From: JAIEPM01 sp964546815
GTDB lineage: Bacteria; Cyanobacteriota; Vampirovibrionia; Obscuribacterales; Obscuribacteraceae
Assembly: GCA_964546815.1 (NCBI GenBank)
Contig: CAZJLR010000030.1
Coordinates: forward strand, 1-64,000
Length of the DNA stretch: 64,000 nt
Reading direction: 5' to 3'
In this document: piece by piece, positions 43,098 through 51,953 of the stretch
Layout of the letters: the number at the start of each line of letters is the position of its first letter
Position numbering within the stretch: the first letter of the stretch is position 1
Made by a program: the position numbers and the translations under genes
Notes under the pieces: model-generated
What the model saw: only the letters and a program-made list of their open reading frames with translations
Databases searched by the model: none
What the model was told of the DNA's origin: nothing

Positions 43098-43841
43098 ATG
43101 GCTTTTGAGAATGAATCGATGCGTCAAGCGCCAGGCGCTCTGAACGCGATTGATAGTCACGAAAAGCCAGGGCAAATTCTGTTTGATGAAGCCAGCAAAG
43201 AGCTAGCAGCTCAAGGTCAGTTGCAAAAGGCATCATACGAAGGGCTTTTCGGCTCGCCCGTAATTGATTTCCGCATGGCGCAGGCACCTGCCGCTCAAGT
43301 CGAAGCAAAGGATTATTGCGACACCCTGCCTCGCACAAAATCAATGAAAGATTCACTAGCTGCCACAGAGCATGGCGAGTCAATGCTAAATCGCATGTTT
43401 GAAATAGCAGCAAAAACACCGCAAGGCATCACATTAGCCAAAGACTTCGAAGCACTTTTTGGCAAAGACGGTGCAGCAAAAATGGTCAAACTAGGGCTTG
43501 AATCGATAAACAAGCAAGGCGCAAGCTCAACCCTGAAATTTAAGCAGCCAATTGTATTTGGAGAATCAGGCGGGACTGTAACTATAGACACAAATATCAC
43601 ATTCGACACGGTGAAATCAGGCGGCGCAATTTCAATTGAGAATTTAACCGGAGTAAGCGGGCAAAGTGGCATTTTCAGCGTGCCGATCGACCGCCTCGAC
43701 ATGCAACCGCACCCAGGAGGATACGTCTCTGCAGTAGTGGATGCAAGCATGTTTTCCAAAGACGATAGTGCAACAGCAAATCCGTTGTTTGGAAAACAGG
43801 TTAAATTGTGTGCCTTCCCTAACGGCACAATTTATCATTAG
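43098..43841 (+). CDS. hypothetical protein
   Basis: A 247-residue protein without a signal peptide. GAGGG lies six bases before the ATG. The first half is helical; the second half (TVTIDTNITFDTVKSGGAISIENL and onwards) is predicted beta with hydroxyl-rich strands. No known family is recognised. A hairpin covers its 3' end and another lies at the stop. Confidence 0.5.
   Translation: MAFENESMRQAPGALNAIDSHEKPGQILFDEASKELAAQGQLQKASYEGLFGSPVIDFRMAQAPAAQVEAKDYCDTLPRTKSMKDSLAATEHGESMLNRMFEIAAKTPQGITLAKDFEALFGKDGAAKMVKLGLESINKQGASSTLKFKQPIVFGESGGTVTIDTNITFDTVKSGGAISIENLTGVSGQSGIFSVPIDRLDMQPHPGGYVSAVVDASMFSKDDSATANPLFGKQVKLCAFPNGTIYH
43802..43834 (+). other. strong hairpin inside the 3' end of the 43098 gene
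   Basis: TAAATTGTG..GCC (43802-43814) pairs with GGCACAATTTA (43824-43834), eleven pairs with a 2-base bulge. It lies within the last codons and just before the terminator-like hairpin. Confidence 0.4.
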
Positions 43842-43842
43842 G

Positions 43843-43875
43843 AACAAAGCAGGAAAGCTAGTTTGCTGCTTTGTT
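43843..43875. terminator. bidirectional terminator-like hairpin between convergent genes
   Basis: AACAAAGCAG (43843-43852) pairs perfectly with CTGCTTTGTT (43866-43875), and an AAA/TTT pair continues inside. It begins just after the plus-strand stop (43839-43841), and its right arm encodes the last residues of the minus-strand gene. The T-rich flank is modest. Confidence 0.55.
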
Positions 43876-44466
43876 TGTTGCAGGAGGATTGCTCAACGAC
43901 GAGGGACTGATGCTCGATGAGCCCTGGGTAGCACTCGGCTTTTTCAGCGGCGCGTAATTTTTCACGCTAGACACAGTAGATGCGCCCGCAGCAGCTGTTG
44001 CTGAGCGTCCGAAATACTGCGTCCTTGAACTTTGCTTACTCTGATTGGAAGAACTGTATGATGACTGGCTGAAATTTTGCGAATTAGACCCGGCAGCGCT
44101 CTGTCCACCTTGTTGAGGAGCCGCATTAGTAGCGCCACCAACACGTCCTTGAGAAATTTCACGTAAGGCAGCAATGCAATTATTTTGCATCTCGCTACCT
44201 ACAGGAGCAAGCTCCATACAGGCTCGCAACTGTTCTTCGGCCATGGCTCCCTGCTTAACTCCAAGATATGATTTTGCCAGATAAAAACGACCTTCGGCGC
44301 TATTTGGATGACGCTTCACATAGCTTTCACCGGCACTGACAGCATCTTTGAAGTCGGAAGACGCAAGCGAAGAGAGCATATCTTGCAGCTCATCTGCATA
44401 ACACGGCGAGCAAAGAAGTGCCATTTGAGACATGACGACTGCCAGTTTGCATAAGCGTTTAAGCAT
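43858..44466 (-). CDS. secreted TPR-like protein
   Basis: A 202-residue protein with a signal peptide (LAVVMSQMALLCSPCYAD). One or two TPR-like helix pairs follow (DAVSAGESYVKRHPNSAEGRFYLAKSYLG, AEEQLRACMELAP), then a Gln/Ser/Asn-rich, probably disordered C-terminal half. Likely a periplasmic scaffold; no catalytic motif is present. Confidence 0.65.
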   Translation of the reverse strand: MLKRLCKLAVVMSQMALLCSPCYADELQDMLSSLASSDFKDAVSAGESYVKRHPNSAEGRFYLAKSYLGVKQGAMAEEQLRACMELAPVGSEMQNNCIAALREISQGRVGGATNAAPQQGGQSAAGSNSQNFSQSSYSSSNQSKQSSRTQYFGRSATAAAGASTVSSVKNYAPLKKPSATQGSSSISPSSLSNPPATNKAAN

Positions 44467-44607
44467 AGACGTCCCCCTGCAGGTTTTAGAAAGATAGGCG
44501 TGCCAAAGTTTGTTTTTGAATTGACCCTACTGATTAGCGATTGTATCACCCCCAAACTACGAAGGGGTGGAGCCAGGTGGCTCGAAGCTTGAATATCACG
44601 GCTTAAA

Positions 44608-45471
44608 TCAACGCTTTTTCAGCAGATTCAATTTCACTTCTACGCTAAGGTCCAGGCTGTTCATTTCAAGCAAAGCAAGCTTTGCTTCCCTGCTCGATTT
44701 GAAATAATGCGGCGTCATAAGCAAAAGATCTTGCAAATTTTCCGAGCCCGTAACAAGCGTGTTGTAGCGCAGATCAACACAATGCTCCAAAGCAAAGTAT
44801 TCGTTATCTTCAAACCCCGCTCTTTCTTTTTCAAGGTTAGTGAGCTCTTCGTAAACCACCCTGCGCAGCTCTAGCAAATGATTAGGTCCGGGGTCAGCCA
44901 TAATTAAAAGGCCACCTGGTCTCAAAATCTGGCTGAATTCCGCATAGCAGGGAAAACCAAAGGCACAAATAATTACATCAAGTGAGTTTGGCAAAACAGG
45001 CGGATGCTTATTGCTGGCGACAACCCAGCTAGCATTGCGGCTACGAACTGCAGCAGCTTGCACAGCCCATTTGCTTATATCCAGTCCAATGAGTACAAGC
45101 GAAGAAACATCTGTCCATGATTCAGCTTCTGTTTCCAGAACACGCAAATAATAACCCTCACCACAGCCGGCGTCGAGTATTCTACGGGGCTCTGCTGTAT
45201 TTTTCCCAAGGTAGCTTTCTGCTTGCTTTGCAATTGCCTGCGCAATAGTTTTGTAAGCCCCTGTCTCAAGAAATCGTTTTCTGGCAAGCACCATCTCTTT
45301 GCTGTCACCAGGGTCGCGCGAAGACTTGTGTTGCACCAATAGCAGGTTGGTATAACCTTGCCGTGACATATCAAAATTATGCCCGGAAGAACAAAGAAGA
45401 TTTTTCTCTTGCCGTTTCAAAAGCAGTCCGTCGATTGGACACGCAAGATTATCGGCATCAACAAACTTCAT
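44608..45471 (-). CDS. rlmA: 23S rRNA (guanine-N1)-methyltransferase
   Basis: A 287-residue SAM-dependent methyltransferase matching RlmA throughout: an N-terminal zinc-binding part, GYTNLLLVQHKSSRDPGDSKEMVLARKRFLE, SAM motif ILDAGCGEGYYLR, GLDISKWAVQAAAVR, PGGLLIMADPGPNHLLELR and LLMTPHYFKS near the end. It would methylate a G in helix 35 of 23S rRNA; homologues act at G745 or G748. The first zinc knuckle reads CPIDG instead of CPxC, so one Cys ligand is replaced by Asp. It precedes glpD by 51 bases on the same map but lies downstream in transcription. Confidence 0.9.
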   Translation of the reverse strand: MKFVDADNLACPIDGLLLKRQEKNLLCSSGHNFDMSRQGYTNLLLVQHKSSRDPGDSKEMVLARKRFLETGAYKTIAQAIAKQAESYLGKNTAEPRRILDAGCGEGYYLRVLETEAESWTDVSSLVLIGLDISKWAVQAAAVRSRNASWVVASNKHPPVLPNSLDVIICAFGFPCYAEFSQILRPGGLLIMADPGPNHLLELRRVVYEELTNLEKERAGFEDNEYFALEHCVDLRYNTLVTGSENLQDLLLMTPHYFKSSREAKLALLEMNSLDLSVEVKLNLLKKR

Positions 45472-45522
45472 TTAGAATCGACTTTATTCTTGCTGGTCAT
45501 TGAAGCGCTGTACATAAAAGTA

Positions 45523-47112
45523 TCAAACGCCGGCAGTGCCGGCGACTGAACTTAAAAGTATGTACTGCGATGCGAGCTGCTCAAAATTTTGCAGCTGCTC
45601 TTTTTTCCAGGCATTATCCATTTCAAGCTCTTTAGCCATAATGTCTGCTACTTTTGGTGCCATTTCGAGAGCAGCAGCAGCATTGAGGAACAAAGCTCGA
45701 ACGCGACGTGCAAGAAAGTCTTCAACAGTGCGAGCCATTTCGGCTCTCGCTGCCCAAACCACTTCTGCATGTGTGTAAGGCAAGGCCGGATGCAAAACTT
45801 CAGCGAGACTGCTGTCCTTATCAATTAACGCCTGAATTTCATCGACATCCGAACCATAGACACACATGTGTCCAATTTCGGGGCGATATTCACGGTGACC
45901 GTGAATCTTCAAATCTCTAGTTATGCAGGGGCGCTCGTCAAGCTTTGCAAGTGTAACTGCGTGATCAACAGCCTCTTCAGACATATGCCTGTAAGTTGTC
46001 CACTTGCCACCACAGATGGTTAACAAACCTGAATTGTCTATGTGAATTGTATGGTCGCGAGAAAGAGCAGCTGTGCTGCCTGCGCCACCAGCTTTCACAA
46101 GAGGGCGCACGCCGACAAAGACGCTGAGAACATCTTCGCGCGATGGTGGACGACTTAGATATTTGGAAGCAGTCTCTAAAATGAACTCTACTTCGTGCTC
46201 GAATGGACGGGGCTCTAAACTAGCTTCATCAATTGCGGTATCAGTCGTGCCGACTACGACATGATTATGCCAGGGAATAGCAAACATTACTCTGCCGTCG
46301 CTGGTATGAGGCACCATAATTGCGCTTGTGCCGGGCATGAGCGAGCTATCAAAAACAAGATGTATGCCCTGACTGGGGGCAATCATATTGCTCACATTTT
46401 CATCTGCAAGACGTCTTACGCTGTCAGTGAAAGCGCCAGTCGCATTGATAAGCACTTTAGCTTTTATCGTGAAGCTTGCTCCAGTTTCAAGATTTTTAGC
46501 AACAACACCATCGACATAACCATCTGCGTCTTTGGTCATGCCAGTTACCGGCATATAGTTGAGCATACAAGCACCATGCTGAGCCGCAGTGCTAACAAGA
46601 TTTATCAAGAGCCTCGAATCATCAAACTGACCATCGTAATAGATGACGCCACCACGAAGTCCTTCTGTTTTTATAGTTGGAATTTCTTCGAGAATTTGTT
46701 CTTTCGAGAGTATGCGCGATTTACCAAAACCAAATTTACCGGCAAGCAAGTCGTAAACTTTAAGACCCATGCCGTAGAATGGCGCTTCCCACCAATCGTA
46801 GTTTGGCACAATGAATGGCAAGTCGTGCACGAGGTGTGGCGCATTTTGCCTCAAGAGACCGCGCTCTTTCAGCGCCTCCATTACCAGAGGAATGTTTCCC
46901 TGCTCAAGATAACGCACGCCACCATGCACCAGCTTCGTGCTGCGACTCGAGGTGCCTTTTCCAAAGTCGTGCTGCTCAAGCAAAAGAACATCATAGCCGC
47001 GCGAGGCCGCGTCAACAGCAACACCGACACCTGTCGCACCGCCACCGATGATCACCATGTCCCAGGGCGTTTTGCGAGCCTCAAGACTCTCAAGCATTTG
47101 CTTTCTATTCAT
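45523..47112 (-). CDS. glpD: glycerol-3-phosphate dehydrogenase (FAD, aerobic type)
   Basis: This enzyme oxidises glycerol 3-phosphate to dihydroxyacetone phosphate and passes electrons to quinone at the membrane. The 529-residue product starts with FAD motif IIGGGATGVGVAVDAASRG and the family signature TSSRSTKLVHGGVRYLEQG. ATGAFTDSVR, VVGTTDTA and LTICGGKWTTYRHM follow, then the C-terminal alpha-helical DAO_C domain. GGGGAG precedes the ATG. No glpK or glpF is nearby. Confidence 0.95.
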   Translation of the reverse strand: MNRKQMLESLEARKTPWDMVIIGGGATGVGVAVDAASRGYDVLLLEQHDFGKGTSSRSTKLVHGGVRYLEQGNIPLVMEALKERGLLRQNAPHLVHDLPFIVPNYDWWEAPFYGMGLKVYDLLAGKFGFGKSRILSKEQILEEIPTIKTEGLRGGVIYYDGQFDDSRLLINLVSTAAQHGACMLNYMPVTGMTKDADGYVDGVVAKNLETGASFTIKAKVLINATGAFTDSVRRLADENVSNMIAPSQGIHLVFDSSLMPGTSAIMVPHTSDGRVMFAIPWHNHVVVGTTDTAIDEASLEPRPFEHEVEFILETASKYLSRPPSREDVLSVFVGVRPLVKAGGAGSTAALSRDHTIHIDNSGLLTICGGKWTTYRHMSEEAVDHAVTLAKLDERPCITRDLKIHGHREYRPEIGHMCVYGSDVDEIQALIDKDSSLAEVLHPALPYTHAEVVWAARAEMARTVEDFLARRVRALFLNAAAALEMAPKVADIMAKELEMDNAWKKEQLQNFEQLASQYILLSSVAGTAGV

Positions 47113-47295
47113 GACAAGCTCTCCCCATGCACCTTGACGTCACACTTCGATTTCGGTTCTAACATATGATACTCCAGAACAAGTACTGAGATGACGTCAT
47201 AGAAATTACGGTGCTATGATCGCTGCGTCGGGTATCATGATTGAAAAGCCCGATGGAAGCGCAATTATTGTGAAAACACTTGCCAGGACAGAAAT

Positions 47296-47649
47296 ATGAG
47301 CGAAAAAATCACAGTTTACGAGAAACCAACCTGCAGCAAATGCCGCGAAGTTGACAAAATCTTGCGTGAAAGCGGCAACGAATACGAGAAAATCAATTAT
47401 TACGTCAAACCACTCAACGAAGCAAAGCTGCGCGAGCTTTTGAAAAAAATGAAAATAGCTCCGCGCGAATTACTGCGCACAACAGAGTCAATCTATAAAG
47501 AATTAAAACTCTCAAAAAGTGAGCACTCTGATGACGAGCTGATCAAATTAATGGTAAAGCATCCTGATTTAATCCAACGTCCAATCGTAGAGCGCGGGTC
47601 GAAAGCCGTACTTGGTCGCCCTGTAGAAAACATTCAGAAGATTCTTTAA
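47296..47649 (+). CDS. ArsC/Spx-family thioredoxin-fold protein
   Basis: A 117-residue protein with an N-terminal redox motif PTCSKCRE (Cys13 and Cys16) and the family C-terminal RPIVERGSKAVLGRP, which contains the Arg used by ArsC proteins. Members are arsenate reductases or the Spx-type regulators; the CxxC form does not separate them. No ars operon gene is adjacent, so a thiol-redox role is as likely as arsenate reduction. AGGA lies before the ATG. Confidence 0.85.
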   Translation: MSEKITVYEKPTCSKCREVDKILRESGNEYEKINYYVKPLNEAKLRELLKKMKIAPRELLRTTESIYKELKLSKSEHSDDELIKLMVKHPDLIQRPIVERGSKAVLGRPVENIQKIL

Positions 47650-47735
47650 GGTCAACAATTTCTTTTCGACGGGCCGCAACTTTTACAACCCGAAAGTGTA
47701 CTTGTTTCATTCGTCGGTGAACTACAGAGGGATTT

Positions 47736-48671
47736 ATGCTCATGATTGACTGCAAGATTGCATCAATGCGTGCAATGGTGTCACTCTGTTTGTCTAGCAC
47801 TTTAATGTTGGGCAGCGCGGCACCCAGCCTGAGCCAGGGTAGACTTCGCGACCAAATCAAGCAGAGATTTTCCGAGCAAAATAAAGAACAATCAGGCACT
47901 GCACAAAGAATGAAAATTGCGGGTCTGAATGTGGCATTTTGGTCACCAAAGAATGTAGATGGGCCCAAACCACTTGTGATTTTTTCGCATGGATTTCACG
48001 GCTCAAACATGCAATCAAAATTCCTGATGGAAGCACTTGCATCAGCGGGATATTTAGTAATTGCACCTAACCATCAAGACGCCATGGTTCTCGGTAATAA
48101 ATTGGGCAAGTCGGAAGAAAATTTTGCCAAGCCGGCAAACTGGTCTGAGCAAACATATATAGATCGCAAAAACGACATCTTCAACTTGATTGAAGCTTTG
48201 CACAAAGATTCTAATTGGAATTCAAAAATTGATTGGTCAAAGCTGGCTCTGGCCGGGCACTCGCTGGGAGGCTATACTGTATTAGGTCTGGCGGGAGCCT
48301 GGCCAAGCTGGAAACTTCCCGGCGTCAAAGCTGTGCTTGCCCTGTCACCATATTGCACACCCTACATTAGTTCTGGAAATTTAGCCGGACTCAAAGTTCC
48401 GGTAATGTATCAAGGCGGAACGCGTGATATGGGCATCACTCCGTTTGTGAAAGGACCGCAAGGAGCATATAGCAAAACCTCAGCCCCAGCCTATTTTGTA
48501 GATTTCGAAAAGGCCGGACATTTCGCCTGGTCAAACCTGGTAAGAGACCAAACCATTCGCGAAAACATCAATTATTATTGCCTCTCATTTCTCGACAAAT
48601 ATTTGAGGAATGATGCAAAAGCAAACCCCACAGCTAAACGCGATGGGGTTGTTGATATTGAATTCAAATAG
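47736..48671 (+). CDS. secreted alpha/beta hydrolase
   Basis: A 311-residue protein with a hydrophobic N-terminal segment (MVSLCLSSTLMLGSAAPSLS). It has the hydrolase fold: LVIFSHGFHGS oxyanion region, nucleophile elbow AGHSLGGYT (Ser), an Asp in QGGTRDMG, and a His in EKAGHFAW. It resembles the PAF-acetylhydrolase / dienelactone-hydrolase-like secreted esterases. The substrate is unknown. AGAGGG precedes the ATG. Its stop lies in a palindrome shared with the convergent fumarase gene. Confidence 0.85.
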   Translation: MLMIDCKIASMRAMVSLCLSSTLMLGSAAPSLSQGRLRDQIKQRFSEQNKEQSGTAQRMKIAGLNVAFWSPKNVDGPKPLVIFSHGFHGSNMQSKFLMEALASAGYLVIAPNHQDAMVLGNKLGKSEENFAKPANWSEQTYIDRKNDIFNLIEALHKDSNWNSKIDWSKLALAGHSLGGYTVLGLAGAWPSWKLPGVKAVLALSPYCTPYISSGNLAGLKVPVMYQGGTRDMGITPFVKGPQGAYSKTSAPAYFVDFEKAGHFAWSNLVRDQTIRENINYYCLSFLDKYLRNDAKANPTAKRDGVVDIEFK

Positions 48672-48685
48672 TTTGGAACTATTTG
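48665..48685. terminator. palindrome carrying both stop codons of convergent genes
   Basis: CAAATAGTT and AACTATTTG flank TGG as a perfect 9-base inverted repeat. The TAG in each arm is the stop of the plus-strand hydrolase and the minus-strand fumarase respectively. It can fold on either transcript, but the T run is short. Confidence 0.5.
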
Positions 48686-50313
48686 ACCAATTGTAGGCGG
48701 TTGTCCAATACCTTAGCGAAGAAGTCTTCACCTTTGTCGTTGATTATCACAAAGGCAGGAAAGTCTTCGATTTCGATGCGGAAAACGGCTTCCATGCCGA
48801 GTTCAGGGAAATCGATAACTTCAACTTTGCGGATTGAATCCTGCGCCAATCTGGCCGCAGCACCACCAATGGTGCCAAGATAGAAACCACCCCATTTTTC
48901 GCAGGCTTCTCTAACATTCTTGCCCCGATTTCCTTTTGCAAGCGAAATCAAGCTTGCGCCTCTCGACATAAGCAAGTCAGCGTAAGAATCCATACGCCCT
49001 GCGGTGGTGGGACCAAATGACCCCGATGAATGTCCTTCAGGTGTCTTAGCAGGACCAGCATAATAAATAGGATGCTTGCGAATGTAATCTGGCAACTCTT
49101 CGCCACGCTCGATAGCTTCTTTCCATTTTGCATGTGCAATATCACGCGCCACAAGCAATGTGCCGCTGAGCATCAATCTTGTACCGGCCGGTGTGCCGCT
49201 CAAAGATGCGAGAATTTCTTGCATTGGTTTGCCCAGGTCTACTTTGATAGTTTCGCTGGCAAGATCTTTGTTTTCGACTTCAGGCAAAAAGCGAGCCGGG
49301 TCTGTTTCAAGCTGCTCCAGCCAGATGCCGTCAGAATCAATGCGGGCGCGAATTTGCCTGTCTGCACTGCATGATACTCCGATGCCCATGGGCAAACTTG
49401 CACCGTGTCGAGGCAATCGAATGACTCGCACATCATGACAGAAATATTTTCCGCCAAACTGGGCACCTATACCCAACTTTCTCGAAATTTCCAGAACTTC
49501 TTTTTCAAGGGCAAGGTCTCTGAATGCTCGACCAGTTTTATCACCTTCAGTCGGCAAATCATCAAGGTAATGGCAGCTGGCAAGTTTTACTGTTTTCAAA
49601 GTCATTTCTGCCGAGAGTCCACCGATGACGATTGCAAGGTGGTATGGTGGGCAGGCAGACGTACCAAGACTCGCCAATTTTTCTGTCAACAGCTTGTTGA
49701 GCGACTCAGGGTTTAGCGATGACTTGGTTTCTTGCATCAAGAAAGTTTTGTTTGCAGAGCCGCCACCTTTGGCAATAAAGAGAAACTCGTAGACATCGCC
49801 AGGCTCTGAATAAATGTCGATTTGTGCAGGCAAGTTGCTGCCAGTGTTTGACTCCTGGTACATGTTTAGTGGGGCCATCTGACTGTAACGCAAATTGCAT
49901 TCAGAATAGGTTTTCTTGACACCTTCAGAAAGCGCGGTGGCGTCGTCTGTCCCTGTCCAGACATTTTCGCCCTTGTGTGCGACAACGATGGCTGTGCCTG
50001 TATCCTGGCACATAGGTAGTGTGCCGCCGGCAGCGATGCTGGCATTTTTCAGAAGCTCAATAGCGACGAAACGGTCGTTGGCAGAAGCTTCGGGATCATC
50101 AAAAATGCTGCGAAGATTGCTAAGGTGACTGCTGCGCAACAAATGAGACACATCTGTGAATGCAGCTTTAGCGAGCTTTGTCAGGGCCTCAGGCTCTACG
50201 ACCAGCACTTTCTTTCCGCGCCAGGTGTCAACTGAAACACCATCTTTACTCAATAGTCGATAGCTCGTTTTATCTTTTCCGAGCTGAAAGATGCTGCTCG
50301 TGCTTTGCGACAT
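48679..50313 (-). CDS. fumA: class I (iron-sulphur) fumarate hydratase
   Basis: This enzyme interconverts fumarate and malate with an oxygen-labile [4Fe-4S] cluster. The 544-residue single chain combines the alpha and beta parts: PMCQDTGTAIVVAHKG, NTGSNLPAQID, KGGGSANKTFLMQE, IGGLSAEMTLKTVKLAS in the first half, then SGTLLVARDIAHAKW, YYAGPAKTPEGHSSGSFGPTTAGRMD in the second. AGGAG lies eight bases before the ATG. A dedicated tartrate dehydratase is an alternative within the family, but the length and motifs fit FumA/FumB. Confidence 0.93.
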   Translation of the reverse strand: MSQSTSSIFQLGKDKTSYRLLSKDGVSVDTWRGKKVLVVEPEALTKLAKAAFTDVSHLLRSSHLSNLRSIFDDPEASANDRFVAIELLKNASIAAGGTLPMCQDTGTAIVVAHKGENVWTGTDDATALSEGVKKTYSECNLRYSQMAPLNMYQESNTGSNLPAQIDIYSEPGDVYEFLFIAKGGGSANKTFLMQETKSSLNPESLNKLLTEKLASLGTSACPPYHLAIVIGGLSAEMTLKTVKLASCHYLDDLPTEGDKTGRAFRDLALEKEVLEISRKLGIGAQFGGKYFCHDVRVIRLPRHGASLPMGIGVSCSADRQIRARIDSDGIWLEQLETDPARFLPEVENKDLASETIKVDLGKPMQEILASLSGTPAGTRLMLSGTLLVARDIAHAKWKEAIERGEELPDYIRKHPIYYAGPAKTPEGHSSGSFGPTTAGRMDSYADLLMSRGASLISLAKGNRGKNVREACEKWGGFYLGTIGGAAARLAQDSIRKVEVIDFPELGMEAVFRIEIEDFPAFVIINDKGEDFFAKVLDNRLQLVK

Positions 50314-50471
50314 TTCTGTTACTCCTAAGCTACCAATTAACGCCTGCCGTTGCTCTTTGCTTCATCTTGAAAGGCAAAGACGACATCTTCAAGTGACTAT
50401 GCTACTCCAGATTATGTGGGCTCTGGCTAGATTTTCAGTAATGTTTAAGAGGATCAATCGCAATTCAGCCG

Positions 50472-51953
50472 TCAGGCGCTAACTGTATTCAGCTTTATCC
50501 AAAAAACACTGCCGCCGCCTTCTCTTGGTAAATATCCAATTTTTCCATCATGAGCCTCGACTATATACCTGGCGATTGGCAAACCCATGCCTTTCATTAT
50601 GCTGCCGTTTTCATCTGCATTTTTGCGAAACCTATTAAACAATTGCGGTATCAATGACTCAGGCAAACCATCAGCGCGGTCTAAAACTTGAATTTCTACG
50701 AATTCAGCCTTTTCATTGACTTTAATTTCAACGGTTGATCCTCTTTTCGAGTTCTTTATCGCGTTGTGAATTAAAATTGCCAGCGATTGTGCCAGGCGCT
50801 CAACGTCTGCAGTAACCTCTCTGTCTGACTCTTCAGCAACTAATTCAACGCCAGATTCATCGGCTAATGATTGGTATTGTTCTACGGCTTTTTCTATAGC
50901 TGCATCGAGATAAACAATTTTCTTCGACATCTGTAGTTTTGCAGACTCGAGTTTTTCAAGGTCTAGTAAATCATTTATCAAAGAAAGCAGACGGCCCAAT
51001 TCATTTTGTGAAAAGAGTATTTTGCTTTCCGAATCGTTACCTAAATCACCGTAGACACCCATGGTAAGCAAGTCTAAGGGTCCAATTATCGAAGCAAGCG
51101 GTGTGCGCAATTCGTGGCTGACGACAGCAAGAAAACTCTGCCTCTCTTTTTGAGCTAAATCAATTGCCTCGGACATTTGATGCATCGATTGGTCTAACAA
51201 AGCCAATTCATCTGAACCATCGATTACAGGGTTTAGGTCTTCGCGCCTTGCTATCCTTCGGGTGTTGTCTAACATAATCATTAGTCGTCCGCGAATTCGA
51301 CTGGCAAAAGCAAGGCACAACAAAAGAATCAAGGCAAAATTCAATGCCAACCCCAGAAAAATTACAGACCTCATTTCAGTACTTCGCTTTCGAGAACCAA
51401 CAGGAAAAGCGTCAAGTAGTTTTTCCTCACTTTTTAGAAGACTTAAAGTGCGGCCTTGCCATTCCATTCGTTCATGTGTGTTCCTGGGGTTTTTGTACCA
51501 GGTTACACCTAAGAGAATAGCCTGCTGCTGATTTTCGATTTTAGCGAGGCGATCCATAACTCTATCGACAGCTCTAAAAACTCGGCTTTGCCTCGTCATA
51601 ACATCATCAAGCTGCTTAGACAATTCACGATCATGTTTCAAATGTTCTTTCAGCCAGTCAAGGTCATTGTTCATTTTTTCTTGATAGGCGAGCACGACCT
51701 GCTTTCTCTCATCGGTGCGATCTTGCAGCCAGGTGCCGATAGAAAATTCGTAATCATTCAAATCAGTTACTAACGTAAGTGTTTTGCGCAATACTTCAAT
51801 GAGCTGCGCTTGCTTAGTCAGCTCCTTTTGAGACAAAAACACTTGAAACCAGAGAATACCGCCAAAGAAAAGCTCACAAATCAAAAAAATGGAAATCATC
51901 CACACACTTTGAGTAGCAAGACTCTTAGAAATCAATTTCGGAAGAGCTTTCAC
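50472..51953 (-). CDS. membrane sensor histidine kinase (active H-box)
   Basis: A 493-residue kinase: membrane helix 18-40, an extracytoplasmic helical domain (about 45-205, CHASE3-like), second helix about 208-230, HAMP, then HisKA with FLAVVSHELRTPLASI and a complete HATPase (LIHNAIKNSK, LDRADGLPESLI, GMGLPIARYIVE). The start is a GTG with GGAGG upstream, overlapping the previous stop by four bases (GTGA). It follows a paralogous kinase with a degenerate H-box, so the two may work as a heteropair. No response regulator adjoins it. Confidence 0.9.
   Translation of the reverse strand: MKALPKLISKSLATQSVWMISIFLICELFFGGILWFQVFLSQKELTKQAQLIEVLRKTLTLVTDLNDYEFSIGTWLQDRTDERKQVVLAYQEKMNNDLDWLKEHLKHDRELSKQLDDVMTRQSRVFRAVDRVMDRLAKIENQQQAILLGVTWYKNPRNTHERMEWQGRTLSLLKSEEKLLDAFPVGSRKRSTEMRSVIFLGLALNFALILLLCLAFASRIRGRLMIMLDNTRRIARREDLNPVIDGSDELALLDQSMHQMSEAIDLAQKERQSFLAVVSHELRTPLASIIGPLDLLTMGVYGDLGNDSESKILFSQNELGRLLSLINDLLDLEKLESAKLQMSKKIVYLDAAIEKAVEQYQSLADESGVELVAEESDREVTADVERLAQSLAILIHNAIKNSKRGSTVEIKVNEKAEFVEIQVLDRADGLPESLIPQLFNRFRKNADENGSIMKGMGLPIARYIVEAHDGKIGYLPREGGGSVFWIKLNTVSA

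Noticed and set aside
46261..47169. 302-codon plus-strand frame antisense to glpD
   Set aside because: It is the shadow of a fully conserved glpD reading frame.
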